A stretch of 64,000 nt of DNA, taken from the NCBI GenBank assembly GCA_019638515.1, contig JAHBTS010000003.1, positions 372,001 through 436,000 on the forward strand, written 5' to 3'. The notes beneath the pieces are model-generated. The model was not told where the DNA came from and did no database searches. It saw only the letters and a program-made list of their open reading frames with translations. Positions 43,951 to 53,163 of the stretch are shown piece after piece. Made by a program: the position numbers and the translations under genes. Origin of the DNA: Chitinophagales bacterium. GTDB taxonomy: Bacteria > Bacteroidota > Bacteroidia > Chitinophagales > LD1. Positions within the stretch are counted from its first letter, which is position 1. Each line of letters begins with the position of its first letter.

Positions 43951-44775
43951 TTAATAGTTCCATAAATCGTGCTCAAAAACAAAGATATCGTTTTTGATTT
44001 TATCGCTTTCCAACAAGCCGTCAATTCCGGCTGCATACTCAGCAATTGTGCGATCGTAAACGTTAGATTCCTTAGAGATGTAGCTGGCAAATTTACGTGC
44101 CTCAAACAAGTCTTCCCAACTTAAAGTTACCGCATCGTTTTTAGGATTAAATACTTCGTACTTAGCCAAAACGGGGCGAAGATCCGGATAATATACCCAA
44201 TACATTGGTTGATCCCCCAATACGGTTTGTGTATTTTGATCAATCTTCTCAGACACCGGACAAATACCGATGATACGAACCATCATAGTTGATGTTTCCT
44301 CATCAAACACCCAATCTTCTTTTAAGCGAAACTTTACCACATGCATAGGATTAAACTCAGTAGTAGATACTACTTGCTTTTCCTCTAATGTAATTGGATC
44401 CACCACCATTGAAGTATCTGTACTTGCACCAATTTTTGAAACATCGCCAACAGGCATTACCAATTTAAACTGGTCTGCATTATCAACTGCCGGATCGTAC
44501 ACGGTAATTTCTCCATTTTTTGCAGCTGTATGAATAATATCAATCAGCGGCATCTGCGGATAACGAAACGGAAGATTCATTTTCTCGCGAGTATCAATTG
44601 TTCTCCATATACGCTTACTCCAAAACACATCGGCTTCACGGATGTAATCGTAAGGAATAATTTCGCGCTCCTTATTCAGCACTTTTTGGTAAGCACCATC
44701 TAAGGGTTCTTGCGCAAAAGCAGTTGTGATGCCCATTGCTGCAACTGCTATAAACATTTTTGCCACTGTTTTCAT
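43951..44775 (-). CDS. gldN: Type IX secretion protein GldN/PorN
   Basis: Periplasmic component of the type IX secretion system that joins the PorKN ring, 274 residues. Signal peptide at 1-21 (ending GITTAFAQ). The body has the family blocks EIIPYDYIREADVFWSKRIWRTIDTREKMNLPF (here shortened), GICPVSEKI, and MYWVYYPDLRPVLAKYEVFNPKNDA. It is the last gene of porP/sprF-gldK-gldL-gldM-gldN, 21 bp after gldM, an order conserved through the phylum. A terminator follows at 43900. Confidence 0.93.
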   Translation of the reverse strand: MKTVAKMFIAVAAMGITTAFAQEPLDGAYQKVLNKEREIIPYDYIREADVFWSKRIWRTIDTREKMNLPFRYPQMPLIDIIHTAAKNGEITVYDPAVDNADQFKLVMPVGDVSKIGASTDTSMVVDPITLEEKQVVSTTEFNPMHVVKFRLKEDWVFDEETSTMMVRIIGICPVSEKIDQNTQTVLGDQPMYWVYYPDLRPVLAKYEVFNPKNDAVTLSWEDLFEARKFASYISKESNVYDRTIAEYAAGIDGLLESDKIKNDIFVFEHDLWNY

Positions 44776-44796
44776 AACAAACTACAAATTATGAGA

Positions 44797-46410
44797 TTAG
44801 ATAATTTTAAATGCCAATTGAGGAATTTTACGTTGAGCACCATCTGGTCCAACTACTTTAATATCATCAAAGATAACGATTTGTTTAGCTTTTAAGCCTT
44901 GCAAAATACCTTTGATTTTAGCACTGAACAATGGACCACTTACTTTCTCTTCAAAGTAATCCGGTCCTTTTTGGTAACCCATTGTAAAGCTAACCACGTT
45001 AAAGCGGGCTTCAAAATCGAAATTCTCCAACAACGCAACTAAGCCGGATTGAACTTTCAAGTGTCCTGCGGCAGTTGGTCCACCACGCAAAGTACCACCC
45101 ACTGTTGGTACTGGATCTGGAATTCTTTTTATACGGAATTCTTCTGCACCCATTTGCTGTACTTTTCCATCAATTTTAGCAGAAACATTGATAGTTGTTT
45201 TTCCAGGAGCTTTCACGCGAGCTGTATAAGTACCATCTGCATTTTTGGTAAGTGCGCCATCGCCTTGGAATGAAGCACTAATATCGTTTGAGCTTACGCC
45301 CGGAACAGATATTTTCATTGGATTATCTACTCCAATGTAAAGTACATTCATTTTGGTTGGAGCAATTACCACGGCACGAGCACCCACTTGGTAAGCTGCC
45401 TCAAATGGATAGAAAGTGTAGCCACCTTTAGGGTTTTTAAGCCTTACAGCACCAGAGTATTTTTTCTCACCTACACCACGCCCAACTGTTTCATACTGAC
45501 CTTTTCCTGCAGCCATTTTATCTAGCTTTTGGAACCCGGCAGGCAATTTATCGTCTTCTACTTCTTTTTCTTTCCATCCACCGGTGTCTTTGTCTTTTTC
45601 AAATCCACTTAAACCCCCAATGAAAACTTCAGGATTTTGAGTTGAAGAAGATGCAGCTACGAAAATTTCTGATTTATATGGTTGTCCTTCCAACACATAT
45701 CCTGAAGGTGCAATTACTGCAGCCGCCAGTTTATCGAATTTAAAATCTAATGCACCAATCTTTTTAATTAAGAATTCAATTGCTGCACCCTCCGAAGCAG
45801 TAACGTCATTCTGAAACTTGGTAAGAATGGTAACTGCGGCAGTAACCGGAACGTGATTAAATGTTTTAAACTCCCATGCGTTTACACCAAGTTCATTGGC
45901 AGCCTTTTTGCCTTTGCTTTCGGTTGTAAGTGGAATTTGCAAATCGGGTGAACTCAATTTTAATAACTCTGCTCTTGCATTGTCTATCTTAGCTTTTAGT
46001 TCTTTACCTTTTTTGCCATTTTCTTCTACAAACATTCTGGTTGCATGATCGATATTGTCGCGTTGTTCAATTTCACCAGTTTCCGGAACTATTCCACCTG
46101 CAGCCTTAATCAATTCCTGCTTTCTGTCTTCAATGAATTTATTTAAGTCGTCAGCAGTTTTTTTTACCTGCTGAGCTTTGTCGTACCATTCCTTTGCTTT
46201 AACCGGGTCTTCTTCTAATTTTTTCTGAAACCCCTCGTAGATATCATCGTTCTTACTTTTTAAAGAAGAATTAGAATTTAAAAGACCATCGTTTACCAAA
46301 CGGAATGCGTTTAATACCTCTGTTGAAACGTTTAAGGCAAGAAGGGCAGTTAACACGAGATACATCATGTTAATCATCTTCTGCCTAGGCGTTAGTTTTC
46401 CACCAGCCAT
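44797..46410 (-). CDS. gldM: Type IX secretion motor protein GldM/PorM
   Basis: Inner-membrane protein that spans the periplasm and, with GldL, forms the proton-driven motor, 537 residues. It starts AGGKLTPRQKMINMMYLVLT with one membrane helix at about 15-35; the rest is periplasmic: a helical part to about 220, then beta domains (about 230-537) with AAVIAPSGYVLEGQPYKSEIF and a PKD-like stretch. The opening and length are standard for GldM. 70 bp after gldL and 21 bp before gldN. Confidence 0.95.
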   Translation of the reverse strand: MAGGKLTPRQKMINMMYLVLTALLALNVSTEVLNAFRLVNDGLLNSNSSLKSKNDDIYEGFQKKLEEDPVKAKEWYDKAQQVKKTADDLNKFIEDRKQELIKAAGGIVPETGEIEQRDNIDHATRMFVEENGKKGKELKAKIDNARAELLKLSSPDLQIPLTTESKGKKAANELGVNAWEFKTFNHVPVTAAVTILTKFQNDVTASEGAAIEFLIKKIGALDFKFDKLAAAVIAPSGYVLEGQPYKSEIFVAASSSTQNPEVFIGGLSGFEKDKDTGGWKEKEVEDDKLPAGFQKLDKMAAGKGQYETVGRGVGEKKYSGAVRLKNPKGGYTFYPFEAAYQVGARAVVIAPTKMNVLYIGVDNPMKISVPGVSSNDISASFQGDGALTKNADGTYTARVKAPGKTTINVSAKIDGKVQQMGAEEFRIKRIPDPVPTVGGTLRGGPTAAGHLKVQSGLVALLENFDFEARFNVVSFTMGYQKGPDYFEEKVSGPLFSAKIKGILQGLKAKQIVIFDDIKVVGPDGAQRKIPQLAFKII

Positions 46411-46480
46411 TTTTTTGGTTTAGTTTTTAGTTTTTTATTAAAAATTATTCTCTGCTATTCACAACTTAATTTCTACACAA

Positions 46481-47278
46481 TTATTGCGCTTTCATTGCAG
46501 AAAGCATATTGCCGTAAACTGCATTTAATGAAACTAAGTTTTTATTCAACTTACCTAATTCATCTTTGTACTTCACCGCATCGGTAGCAGTTCCGCTTAA
46601 TGCTTCAGCGGCAGAGTTTAAGTTTCCGAAGAACTTATTCATTGCTTTAAGGTGGTTATTAGAATCTTGTAATTCTAATTCGTAAATAGCATTCAACTGT
46701 GAAAGGTTTTTAGCCATTGCTTGAACTTGCTCTTGGTATGTTTTGGTAAACTCAGCACCTTCTGCAATTTTACCAACAGAACCGGTTGCAGTTGCTGCAG
46801 CTTGTGCAAAAGAGTTAATAGTTCCAGAAGCATTTTTTGCGCTATCTGCAAATCCTTTTGCGGCAACAGAAGCGTCTGTAAGATCATTTAATTTACCAGT
46901 AGAGTCTGCTAATGATTTTAAACTACCTCCTAAGCTATTGATAAGTTCAGGACCTACCTTTGCATCGCTTAATGCCTTATCTAATTGTTGGGTTAAAGAT
47001 TTTTCTCCCTTCTTAGGAGTTTCGCCACTAAGTGCTAATTCCGGGTAAACTCTATCCCACTCATAGTGCTTCTCTACGTGTTGAGGCTCGAATGCAGAAA
47101 TTAAAAAGATAATTACCTCTGTACCCATACCTGCTATAAGCATAATATTAGCTCCGGGCCAGTGCATAATTTTAAAAAGCGCCCCTGCAATAACTACCGC
47201 AGCACCACCTGAGTATGCATAGTTAAGAAGTGTTTTTCCTTGTTTTGTTTCGAACATTGACGGTTTTCCTGATGCCAT
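46481..47278 (-). CDS. gldL: Type IX secretion motor protein GldL/PorL
   Basis: Inner-membrane partner of GldM, 265 residues. Two membrane helices at about 16-37 and 42-63 (GGAAVVIAGALFKIMHWPG, MLIAGMGTEVIIFLISAF) with the Glu in GMGTEVII that the motor needs and the conserved HWPGA loop. The cytoplasmic tail is helical and Ala/Ser-rich with repeated KLNDLTDASVAAKG-like heptads. 121 bp after gldK; CAAATAGA at 47312-47319 (minus TCTATTTG) could be an internal promoter. Confidence 0.94.
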   Translation of the reverse strand: MASGKPSMFETKQGKTLLNYAYSGGAAVVIAGALFKIMHWPGANIMLIAGMGTEVIIFLISAFEPQHVEKHYEWDRVYPELALSGETPKKGEKSLTQQLDKALSDAKVGPELINSLGGSLKSLADSTGKLNDLTDASVAAKGFADSAKNASGTINSFAQAAATATGSVGKIAEGAEFTKTYQEQVQAMAKNLSQLNAIYELELQDSNNHLKAMNKFFGNLNSAAEALSGTATDAVKYKDELGKLNKNLVSLNAVYGNMLSAMKAQ

Positions 47279-47399
47279 TTTTCTAAGTTTTTAGTTTTTG
47301 ATTTTGTTAAACAAATAGAGATTTATGTGAATTTTAATTTAAAAATACACCTACTAAAATTGAGCTTTTTACAATAATAACTAACGGTTATTAGGGAGA

Positions 47400-48665
47400 T
47401 TATTTGCCATCCATAATATCGCGACCTAAGAAGGTAGTGATACAACGGAAGCCAACGTAAGATTTTGCAGAATCGGCATACTCCCAGTGGCGTGTTCCAC
47501 ACTCAATGTAGTAACCAATATCTTTCCAAGAACCTCCACGAATAGATTTTCTTTTTAATGTTTCTGATTCATTACCTTCTGCATCGTAACGAATATCTGG
47601 GTTCAAATCATGAACGAAAGAGTATGCGTTTTCGTAGAAAGCAGATGAAGTCCATTCTGCAGCATTGCCTGCCATGTTGTATAAACCGTAATCGTTTGGC
47701 CAGTAAGCATCGGCACGAACGGTATAAAAACCGCCATCCTCAGGATAGTTACCACGTCCAGGTTTAAAGTTAGCTAAAATACAGCCTTTTGAGTTTCTTA
47801 CATAAGGACCGCCCCAAGGGTAAGGTTGATTCTTTTTACCGCCACGAGCTGCATATTCCCATTCAAATTCGGTTGGCAAACGGAATTCATCTAACAATGG
47901 TTCGCCTTTTGCGCTTCTGTAATCTTCCCAAAAGCGGGTTCTCCATGCGCAGAAAGCTTTTGCTTGATACCAATCCACACCTACTACCGGATAGTCGTCA
48001 AAAGCCGGGTGGCTAAAATAGTGGCGAGTCATTGGCTCGTTGTAAGAGTATGTAAAGTCTCTTACCCAGCACAATGTATCTGGATAAATTGGAGTTGCTT
48101 CTTTTTTAATGAATGAAGTGCGGTCTTTTCCGCGGTTTTTAGTAAGTGAAGCTCCTTTTAAATCGTACCACTCATAAACGTAGTGCAATTTATTTGGATC
48201 AATTTCTTTACGACCCCAAATTCTTTGGTTTTCAGGGTAGTAAATTTGATCTAACTGTTCGTTAGCTTCTTTACCATTCCATTCAATTTTTTGTTTCCAA
48301 TCAATTTGAGATTTCCCGTCTTCGCGCTCGGTGGTGTGCTCTAAAAGCGTGTGAGCTGCAGAATCGCGCACCCAGTTTACGAACTGGCGATACTCATTGT
48401 TGGTAATTTCTGTGTCGTCCATATAAAAGCCAACCACAGAAATTTGTTTGGCTTTAGAGTTGTACGCAGAATTAACGTCTTGGTCGCCAGGTCCGATGTG
48501 TAACACACCTGATGGCACAAACACCATTCCGTAAGGAGTAATCGGATTCCAGCGCGGTCTATCTAATTCTCCAATTAACTGACCGTTGTACCCGCCACTA
48601 CATCCTGCGGCAAAGAGAGTTGCTGCTATGGCAGCCTTGCCGAAGAAACTGTTTAAGTTTTTCAT
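47400..48665 (-). CDS. gldK: Type IX secretion lipoprotein GldK/PorK
   Basis: Outer-membrane lipoprotein that makes the periplasmic ring with GldN, 421 residues. Lipobox FAAGC puts the lipidated cysteine at Cys22. The body has the formylglycine-generating-enzyme-like fold: MVFVPSGVLHIGPGDQD, VVGFYMDDTEITNNEYRQFV, FRLPTEFEWEYAARGG, and SIRGGSWKDIGYYIECGTRH. I chose ATG 48665 because it opens the lipoprotein signal; a longer frame adds 39 residues that pass through a possible -7 box (TATATTTA, 48710-48703). Follows porP/sprF. Confidence 0.95.
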   Translation of the reverse strand: MKNLNSFFGKAAIAATLFAAGCSGGYNGQLIGELDRPRWNPITPYGMVFVPSGVLHIGPGDQDVNSAYNSKAKQISVVGFYMDDTEITNNEYRQFVNWVRDSAAHTLLEHTTEREDGKSQIDWKQKIEWNGKEANEQLDQIYYPENQRIWGRKEIDPNKLHYVYEWYDLKGASLTKNRGKDRTSFIKKEATPIYPDTLCWVRDFTYSYNEPMTRHYFSHPAFDDYPVVGVDWYQAKAFCAWRTRFWEDYRSAKGEPLLDEFRLPTEFEWEYAARGGKKNQPYPWGGPYVRNSKGCILANFKPGRGNYPEDGGFYTVRADAYWPNDYGLYNMAGNAAEWTSSAFYENAYSFVHDLNPDIRYDAEGNESETLKRKSIRGGSWKDIGYYIECGTRHWEYADSAKSYVGFRCITTFLGRDIMDGK

Positions 48666-48798
48666 GTTCTTGTTTGCTTGTTTGGCTCTTTTTTGAAGAG
48701 CGTAAATATATATACTTTTCTCTTTTCCAAATATTTTCACCCAAAAAAATATTACGTTAAGAATTTTTTTTTGTTTCGACACGCTGTTTCATCCACAC

Positions 48799-49776
48799 CT
48801 ATAAGAAGCGCGGATTGTGATATATCAACGGTTTGCGCTCTTTCTTAACGTAAGAAATAATATATGCTGCACTTACTTCGTGGCTGCCGGAATTAAAACT
48901 TTTTAGCGTTGAAATATTGATATCATAGGAATAAACCAACCTAAAACCTTTATATGTGAAACCTACAAATGGGGCAACAGCATCTATTGAATTTCCATTG
49001 TAACCTCTAAACGAAATGCCGGATAAAAAATTGCGTGCAATGGTTGCATGCAATGCTACATCCATTTGCACTTTTTTAAAATCGCTCTTTAGGAAGAGCG
49101 ATGGCATGAGTGAAAATTTCTTTGAAACATTAAAATCGTAACCTCCACTCACGAGTATGTTACGTGCATAATTTAATTTTAATCCCGATTGGAATTTAGC
49201 AACAGATGCCGCAATATGGTTAACTGCTACACCTGCAAACCAGTTTTTGTTATTGAAATAAATACCGACTGAAAAATCGGGTGCTACTGCTTGCTGAAGG
49301 CTTGTTGGCAGGTAATCATCACTATGGTTTATACCCCCATTATAGTTACCATCGGGTGCGCGTAATTTTTTACCATCTAAACCGATTTGCACCAACCCTA
49401 TTCCTACGCCTGCGCTTATATTTCCCCATTTCATTTTTTTGCGATAATTGTACTGCAACGAAACATAGGTTGATCGCAATGCTCCGGCCAGGTCGTTTAC
49501 TACCGAAATACCAACGCCTGAACTTGCAGCATGAATTGGAAGATTAACTCCAAAGAATTGGGTATTGATGGCAGTGGCTGCAATATTTACATATTGACTG
49601 CGGTGGAGTGCGTTTATTTCTATTGCATCTGCCGAGCCTGCATAAGCAGGGTTAAAGATGGCACGGTTGAACATATAGTGCGTAAACTGCGGTTCGTTTT
49701 GAGCAAACAATTTTTGTATGCTACAAACTGCAAAAACAACTACTGTAAATACAATAACTTTATTGAATGAAGACAT
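48799..49776 (-). CDS. PorP/SprF-family type IX secretion outer-membrane protein
   Basis: A 325-residue outer-membrane beta-barrel. Signal peptide at 1-26 (ending QKLFAQ), then the family opening EPQFTHYMFNRAIFNPAYAG and strands ending KGFRLVYSYDINISTL and GSHEVSAAYII. PorP/SprF proteins help anchor or export type IX cargo, often those with the type B sorting domain such as the protein at 25479. First gene of the gldKLMN operon, 133 bp before gldK. The -7 box lies 9 bp before its ATG, predicting almost no leader. Confidence 0.92.
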   Translation of the reverse strand: MSSFNKVIVFTVVVFAVCSIQKLFAQNEPQFTHYMFNRAIFNPAYAGSADAIEINALHRSQYVNIAATAINTQFFGVNLPIHAASSGVGISVVNDLAGALRSTYVSLQYNYRKKMKWGNISAGVGIGLVQIGLDGKKLRAPDGNYNGGINHSDDYLPTSLQQAVAPDFSVGIYFNNKNWFAGVAVNHIAASVAKFQSGLKLNYARNILVSGGYDFNVSKKFSLMPSLFLKSDFKKVQMDVALHATIARNFLSGISFRGYNGNSIDAVAPFVGFTYKGFRLVYSYDINISTLKSFNSGSHEVSAAYIISYVKKERKPLIYHNPRFL

Positions 49777-49784
49777 TGCTTTTT

Positions 49785-49792
49785 CAAAGATA
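49785..49792 (-). promoter_or_regulatory. -7 box of the porP/gld operon, near-leaderless
   Basis: On the minus strand TATCTTTG (49792-49785) is an exact TAnnTTTG, 8 bp before the ATG at 49776. If transcription starts about four bases after the box the leader is about five bases. Confidence 0.5.
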
Positions 49793-49828
49793 GCTTTTTC
49801 CTGTTGTGTGTGGCGTACTTAACTTCAT

Positions 49829-50404
49829 TTATATACCTATGGATTTCATGAGTATAGCTTCCACCATTTGAAATACGTGTTCCGGCTTATGTTTCCGCCA
49901 TTCAACTATTTCGTAATGGTTACCCATTTCTATGTGGTAATGAATTTTTTGCATTCGCATTTCATGTACCACATGTTCTCGAAAATTGAGTGCTACTACC
50001 CAACCGCCTTCATCGCGAATATCTTCGAGCCATTCTTCGTAATACAAATCGTCTGAAGCGTGGAAATTAAGTACATTTTCGCCAATGAGCAGGAACTTGA
50101 AAATGTTATTCTTTATCATAACATCTATTAGCCCGCGTTTGAGTTCCATGATGTCGTTATGCAGCGTATCGTTCCATTCACCCATAAGTTCAATAATGGC
50201 AAAGTTGAATGTATAGTCTGCAAAAAGTACTTTGCAATAGAGGGTGGAGGAACCAAAAAAATCCCACTGTGGATGAATGTAATAGTTATAGATTTTTTGT
50301 GTTAGCTGAAACTCATTGTACTGTTTTCGATAAAATGGTGAGTTTTTATCGTTGGATGCAATGTAATAGTTGCGCCACAAATAGTATGGTTCAATCTCGT
50401 GCAT
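49829..50404 (-). CDS. Uncharacterised protein after nuoE, 191 aa
   Basis: I do not recognise a named family. 191 residues, no signal peptide or membrane helix, rich in Tyr, Trp and His (MHEIEPYYLWRNYYIASND, HPQWDFFGSSTLYCKV, YHIEMGNHYEIVEWRKHKPE). The regular mix of strands and helices suggests a compact alpha/beta fold. It follows nuoE by 18 bp on the same strand, so it is probably in the nuo transcript, but nothing in it suggests a respiratory role. Likely a conserved Bacteroidota hypothetical. Confidence 0.75.
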   Translation of the reverse strand: MHEIEPYYLWRNYYIASNDKNSPFYRKQYNEFQLTQKIYNYYIHPQWDFFGSSTLYCKVLFADYTFNFAIIELMGEWNDTLHNDIMELKRGLIDVMIKNNIFKFLLIGENVLNFHASDDLYYEEWLEDIRDEGGWVVALNFREHVVHEMRMQKIHYHIEMGNHYEIVEWRKHKPEHVFQMVEAILMKSIGI

Positions 50405-50422
50405 AAAACATACCGCCCGGCA

Positions 50423-50959
50423 TTACACTTTGCTTAGCATGGTAATTTTTCCTGCGCGGCAATCTTCAATTAACTGGTCTATTTTTTCTTCGGTAAGAAA
50501 CTCATGATAAAAATCGCCTAACTGCATCATAGGAGCATAACCGCAAGCGCCAAGGCATTCTGTAGCTTTTACACTAAACATGCCATCGGGCGTAACCTCT
50601 CCTTCGCTTACACCTAATTTTTTGCATGTATATTCTATCATATCTTCTGCTCCACGCAATACACAACAACTGGTTCTACAAAACTCGAATGAATACTTGC
50701 CCACAGGCTGCTGATTATACATGGTATAGAAACTCACTACTTCATATACTTCTATTGGCTTAATATTGAGTATTTCTGCTACTTTATCCATTGCTTCAAC
50801 AGAAAGCCAATGTTCATTTTCATCTTGTACTTCATGTAAAATAGTAAGCAGAGCGCTCTTTTGCTTACCTTCCGGGAAGCGTGCTTTTAATGCTTCTATT
50901 CTTTCTTGAAGCCTGTCGGAAATTTTTACTTCCTTGTTTAATTTAATATTTAAACCCAT
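50423..50959 (-). CDS. nuoE: NADH-quinone oxidoreductase subunit E (24 kDa)
   Basis: Thioredoxin-like subunit carrying the N1a [2Fe-2S] cluster of complex I, 178 residues. The ligands are in FCRTSCCVLRG (Cys94 and Cys98/99) and ECLGACGYAP (Cys135 and Cys139), the NuoE spacing. VYEVVSFYTMYNQQPVGKY is also canonical. It follows the cytochrome c gene; nuoF, its flavoprotein partner, is not downstream. 18 bp separate it from the protein at 49829. Confidence 0.95.
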   Translation of the reverse strand: MGLNIKLNKEVKISDRLQERIEALKARFPEGKQKSALLTILHEVQDENEHWLSVEAMDKVAEILNIKPIEVYEVVSFYTMYNQQPVGKYSFEFCRTSCCVLRGAEDMIEYTCKKLGVSEGEVTPDGMFSVKATECLGACGYAPMMQLGDFYHEFLTEEKIDQLIEDCRAGKITMLSKV

Positions 50960-51011
50960 AATAATTATATTCTAAATGCGAGTGAGTTTTATATACTATG
51001 TGCGGCTTACA

Positions 51012-51329
51012 CTACTTGTGCCAACTTAAAATAAGATCTGCCACCGCCTCTATTTCTTGTGTGTTTAATTTATCTGCAAATGCCGGCATGTGCCCTTTGC
51101 CATAGCTGATAACTTTTACCAATCCGGCTTTATCTAGCGGAATTGTTTTTAGGTTAGGCGTGCGTTCATCTTTAACACCATCTGCACCATGGCAGCGTGC
51201 GCAACTTTTAGCAAAAATGTTTGTACCACTATACACTTTTTCTTTAGTAGCGGTGGGTGCAGCTGATTTTTTGGAGCAGGCGGCAACTGCTAATAATAGT
51301 GCAATGGTTGAATAAAATAAAATACGCAT
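51012..51329 (-). CDS. Small c-type cytochrome lipoprotein inside the nuo operon
   Basis: A 105-residue exported monoheme cytochrome c. The lipobox AVAACSKK gives the lipidated Cys18. Heme is bound by CARCH (Cys43, Cys46, His47), with Met81 in GKGHMPAF as the sixth ligand. A short Pro/Ala/Thr linker (20-30) follows the lipid anchor, as in membrane-tethered electron carriers. The gene lies between nuoD (35 bp) and nuoE (52 bp), which is not a standard complex I arrangement. It may carry electrons on the periplasmic side to an oxidase; a link with complex I itself is only positional. Confidence 0.9.
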   Translation of the reverse strand: MRILFYSTIALLLAVAACSKKSAAPTATKEKVYSGTNIFAKSCARCHGADGVKDERTPNLKTIPLDKAGLVKVISYGKGHMPAFADKLNTQEIEAVADLILSWHK

Positions 51330-51364
51330 AACGGTATTGTTTTATGATTTAATAATGATTTGCT

Positions 51365-52606
51365 TTAAGCATCTAACTCTCCGGCAATAACATTGAGTGA
51401 ACTCATAATTAAAATAGCATCGCTCAGCATGGCACCTTTTATCATTTCGGTATATGCTTGGTAATAAATAAAACTTGGTCTGCGGAAGTGTAAGCGGTAT
51501 GGCACTCTGCTGCCATCCGAAACAAGATAAAAGCCTAATTCGCCATTGCCGCCTTCTACTGAGTGATACACTTCACCTTTAGGTACAGGAATTTCGCCCA
51601 TTACTATTTTAAAATGGTAAATGAGTGCTTCCATATTGTTATACACCTGCTCCTTTGGAGGCAAATAATAATCAGGAACATCGGCATGAATTGGCCCCTC
51701 CGGCAAGCCTGCTAATGCTTGTTCAATAATTTTTATGCTTTCCCACATTTCGGCATTGCGTACGCAAAAGCGATCGTAGGTGTCGCCACTTTTGCCTACC
51801 GGAATAATGAAATTAAAATCTTGATAGCTGCTATAAGGTGTTGCCACACGCACATCGTAATCAACACCTGCAGCACGGAGGTTGGGCCCTGTAAAACCAT
51901 AGCTCATAGCTTTTTCTGCACTAATGCCGCCAACATTTATGGTTCTATCCATAAAAATTCTGTTGCGTAGTGCCAGTTCTTCAAACTCTTGTAAGCCTGC
52001 TTTAAATTCTTCTAAGAATTTGCGGAGCTTGCGAAAACCTGTTGCACTTAAATCGCGCTCTAAACCTCCAATGCGCCCCATGTTGGTGGTAAGGCGTGCA
52101 CCACAAAGTTCTTCATATATTTCATATACTTTTTCGCGGTATTGAAATATGTATAAGAACGGTGTAAATGCCCCCGCATCGAATACTAAAATGGAATTAC
52201 AGATAATATGGTCTGTAATGCGTGCCAATTCCATCATAATTACACGGAGATATTGTGCGCGTTTGGGAACTTCTACACCTAATAGTTTTTCTACCGTCAT
52301 CCACCAGCCAAAGTTGTTGATAGGTGCAGAACAATAATTTAACCTATCGGTTAAAACATTGATTTGGTAAAAGGGGCGGTTTTCGGCAATTTTTTCGAAT
52401 GCTCTGTGGATGTAGCCCAATGTTTGCTCGGCATCTACAATTTTTTCGCCATCCATGAGCAACACGTTTTGAAAAATTCCATGCGTTGCCGGGTGTGTTG
52501 GCCCAAGGTTTAATATACTTAATTCGCTGCCGTCTTCATTTTCGCGCTGGCGAATGAGTTCGGCATATTTTTCTTCAATTGAAGCAGGTTTAATCAGCTG
52601 GCTCAT
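51365..52606 (-). CDS. nuoD: NADH-quinone oxidoreductase subunit D (49 kDa)
   Basis: Quinone-binding core subunit of complex I, 413 residues. NLGPTHPATHGIFQNVLLMDGEKI opens the homologous core; then EPxY-like ENRPFYQINVLTDRLNYCSAP, RVIMMELARITDHIICNSI, GFTGPNLRAAG and the ending SLNVIAGELDA. No fusion with nuoC. It is the fourth gene of nuoABCD with a 14-bp gap from nuoC. Confidence 0.97.
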   Translation of the reverse strand: MSQLIKPASIEEKYAELIRQRENEDGSELSILNLGPTHPATHGIFQNVLLMDGEKIVDAEQTLGYIHRAFEKIAENRPFYQINVLTDRLNYCSAPINNFGWWMTVEKLLGVEVPKRAQYLRVIMMELARITDHIICNSILVFDAGAFTPFLYIFQYREKVYEIYEELCGARLTTNMGRIGGLERDLSATGFRKLRKFLEEFKAGLQEFEELALRNRIFMDRTINVGGISAEKAMSYGFTGPNLRAAGVDYDVRVATPYSSYQDFNFIIPVGKSGDTYDRFCVRNAEMWESIKIIEQALAGLPEGPIHADVPDYYLPPKEQVYNNMEALIYHFKIVMGEIPVPKGEVYHSVEGGNGELGFYLVSDGSRVPYRLHFRRPSFIYYQAYTEMIKGAMLSDAILIMSSLNVIAGELDA

Positions 52607-52619
52607 TTCTTTATCGAAT

Positions 52620-53147
52620 TCAGTTTACACTTAATTTTTGTGGTTCTCTTCCGAAATATCTATCGTCTTTATCGGTTCTTCCGGCATCTTCTAACGGGTA
52701 TTCTTTTCGCAATGGGAAAGAAACCATTTCATCCATATTTAAAATGCGTTTTAAATCGGGATGTCCTTTAAATGTTATTCCGTAAAAATCATACGTTTCC
52801 CGTTCTTGCCAATTGGCAGAATTAAAAAGGGAAGTAACGCTTTGCACTTCGGGATTTTCGCCATGCAAAAACGCCTTAAAACGAATGCGCACATTGGCCA
52901 CCCAATTGTGCATGTGGTAAATAGTGGCAAACTGCCTTTCCACAGTATTATCCGGGAAATGTGCGCCACATACATCTGTTAGAAAAGTGAAGCCCATTTC
53001 TTCGTTGTCGCGCAGCCACTGCATTACTTCCAGCACTTTGGAACTTTTTACTTCAAAAGTAAGCATACCCCACGGTTCTTCGAAGGCGGTAATAGCTTCG
53101 CCAAATTGAGCGGTAAGTTTTTGTTGAACTAATTCATTTGTAAGCAT
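52620..53147 (-). CDS. nuoC: NADH-quinone oxidoreductase subunit C (30 kDa)
   Basis: Peripheral-arm subunit of complex I, 175 residues. The signature region is INFPLRKEYPLEDAGRTDKD-like at the end: SFPLRKEYPLEDAGRTDKDD with the preceding NWQERETYDFYGITFKGHPDLKRIL, both typical of the 30 kDa subunit. Separate from nuoD. 17 bp after nuoB. Confidence 0.94.
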   Translation of the reverse strand: MLTNELVQQKLTAQFGEAITAFEEPWGMLTFEVKSSKVLEVMQWLRDNEEMGFTFLTDVCGAHFPDNTVERQFATIYHMHNWVANVRIRFKAFLHGENPEVQSVTSLFNSANWQERETYDFYGITFKGHPDLKRILNMDEMVSFPLRKEYPLEDAGRTDKDDRYFGREPQKLSVN

Positions 53148-53163
53148 AATACATCCACAGTTT

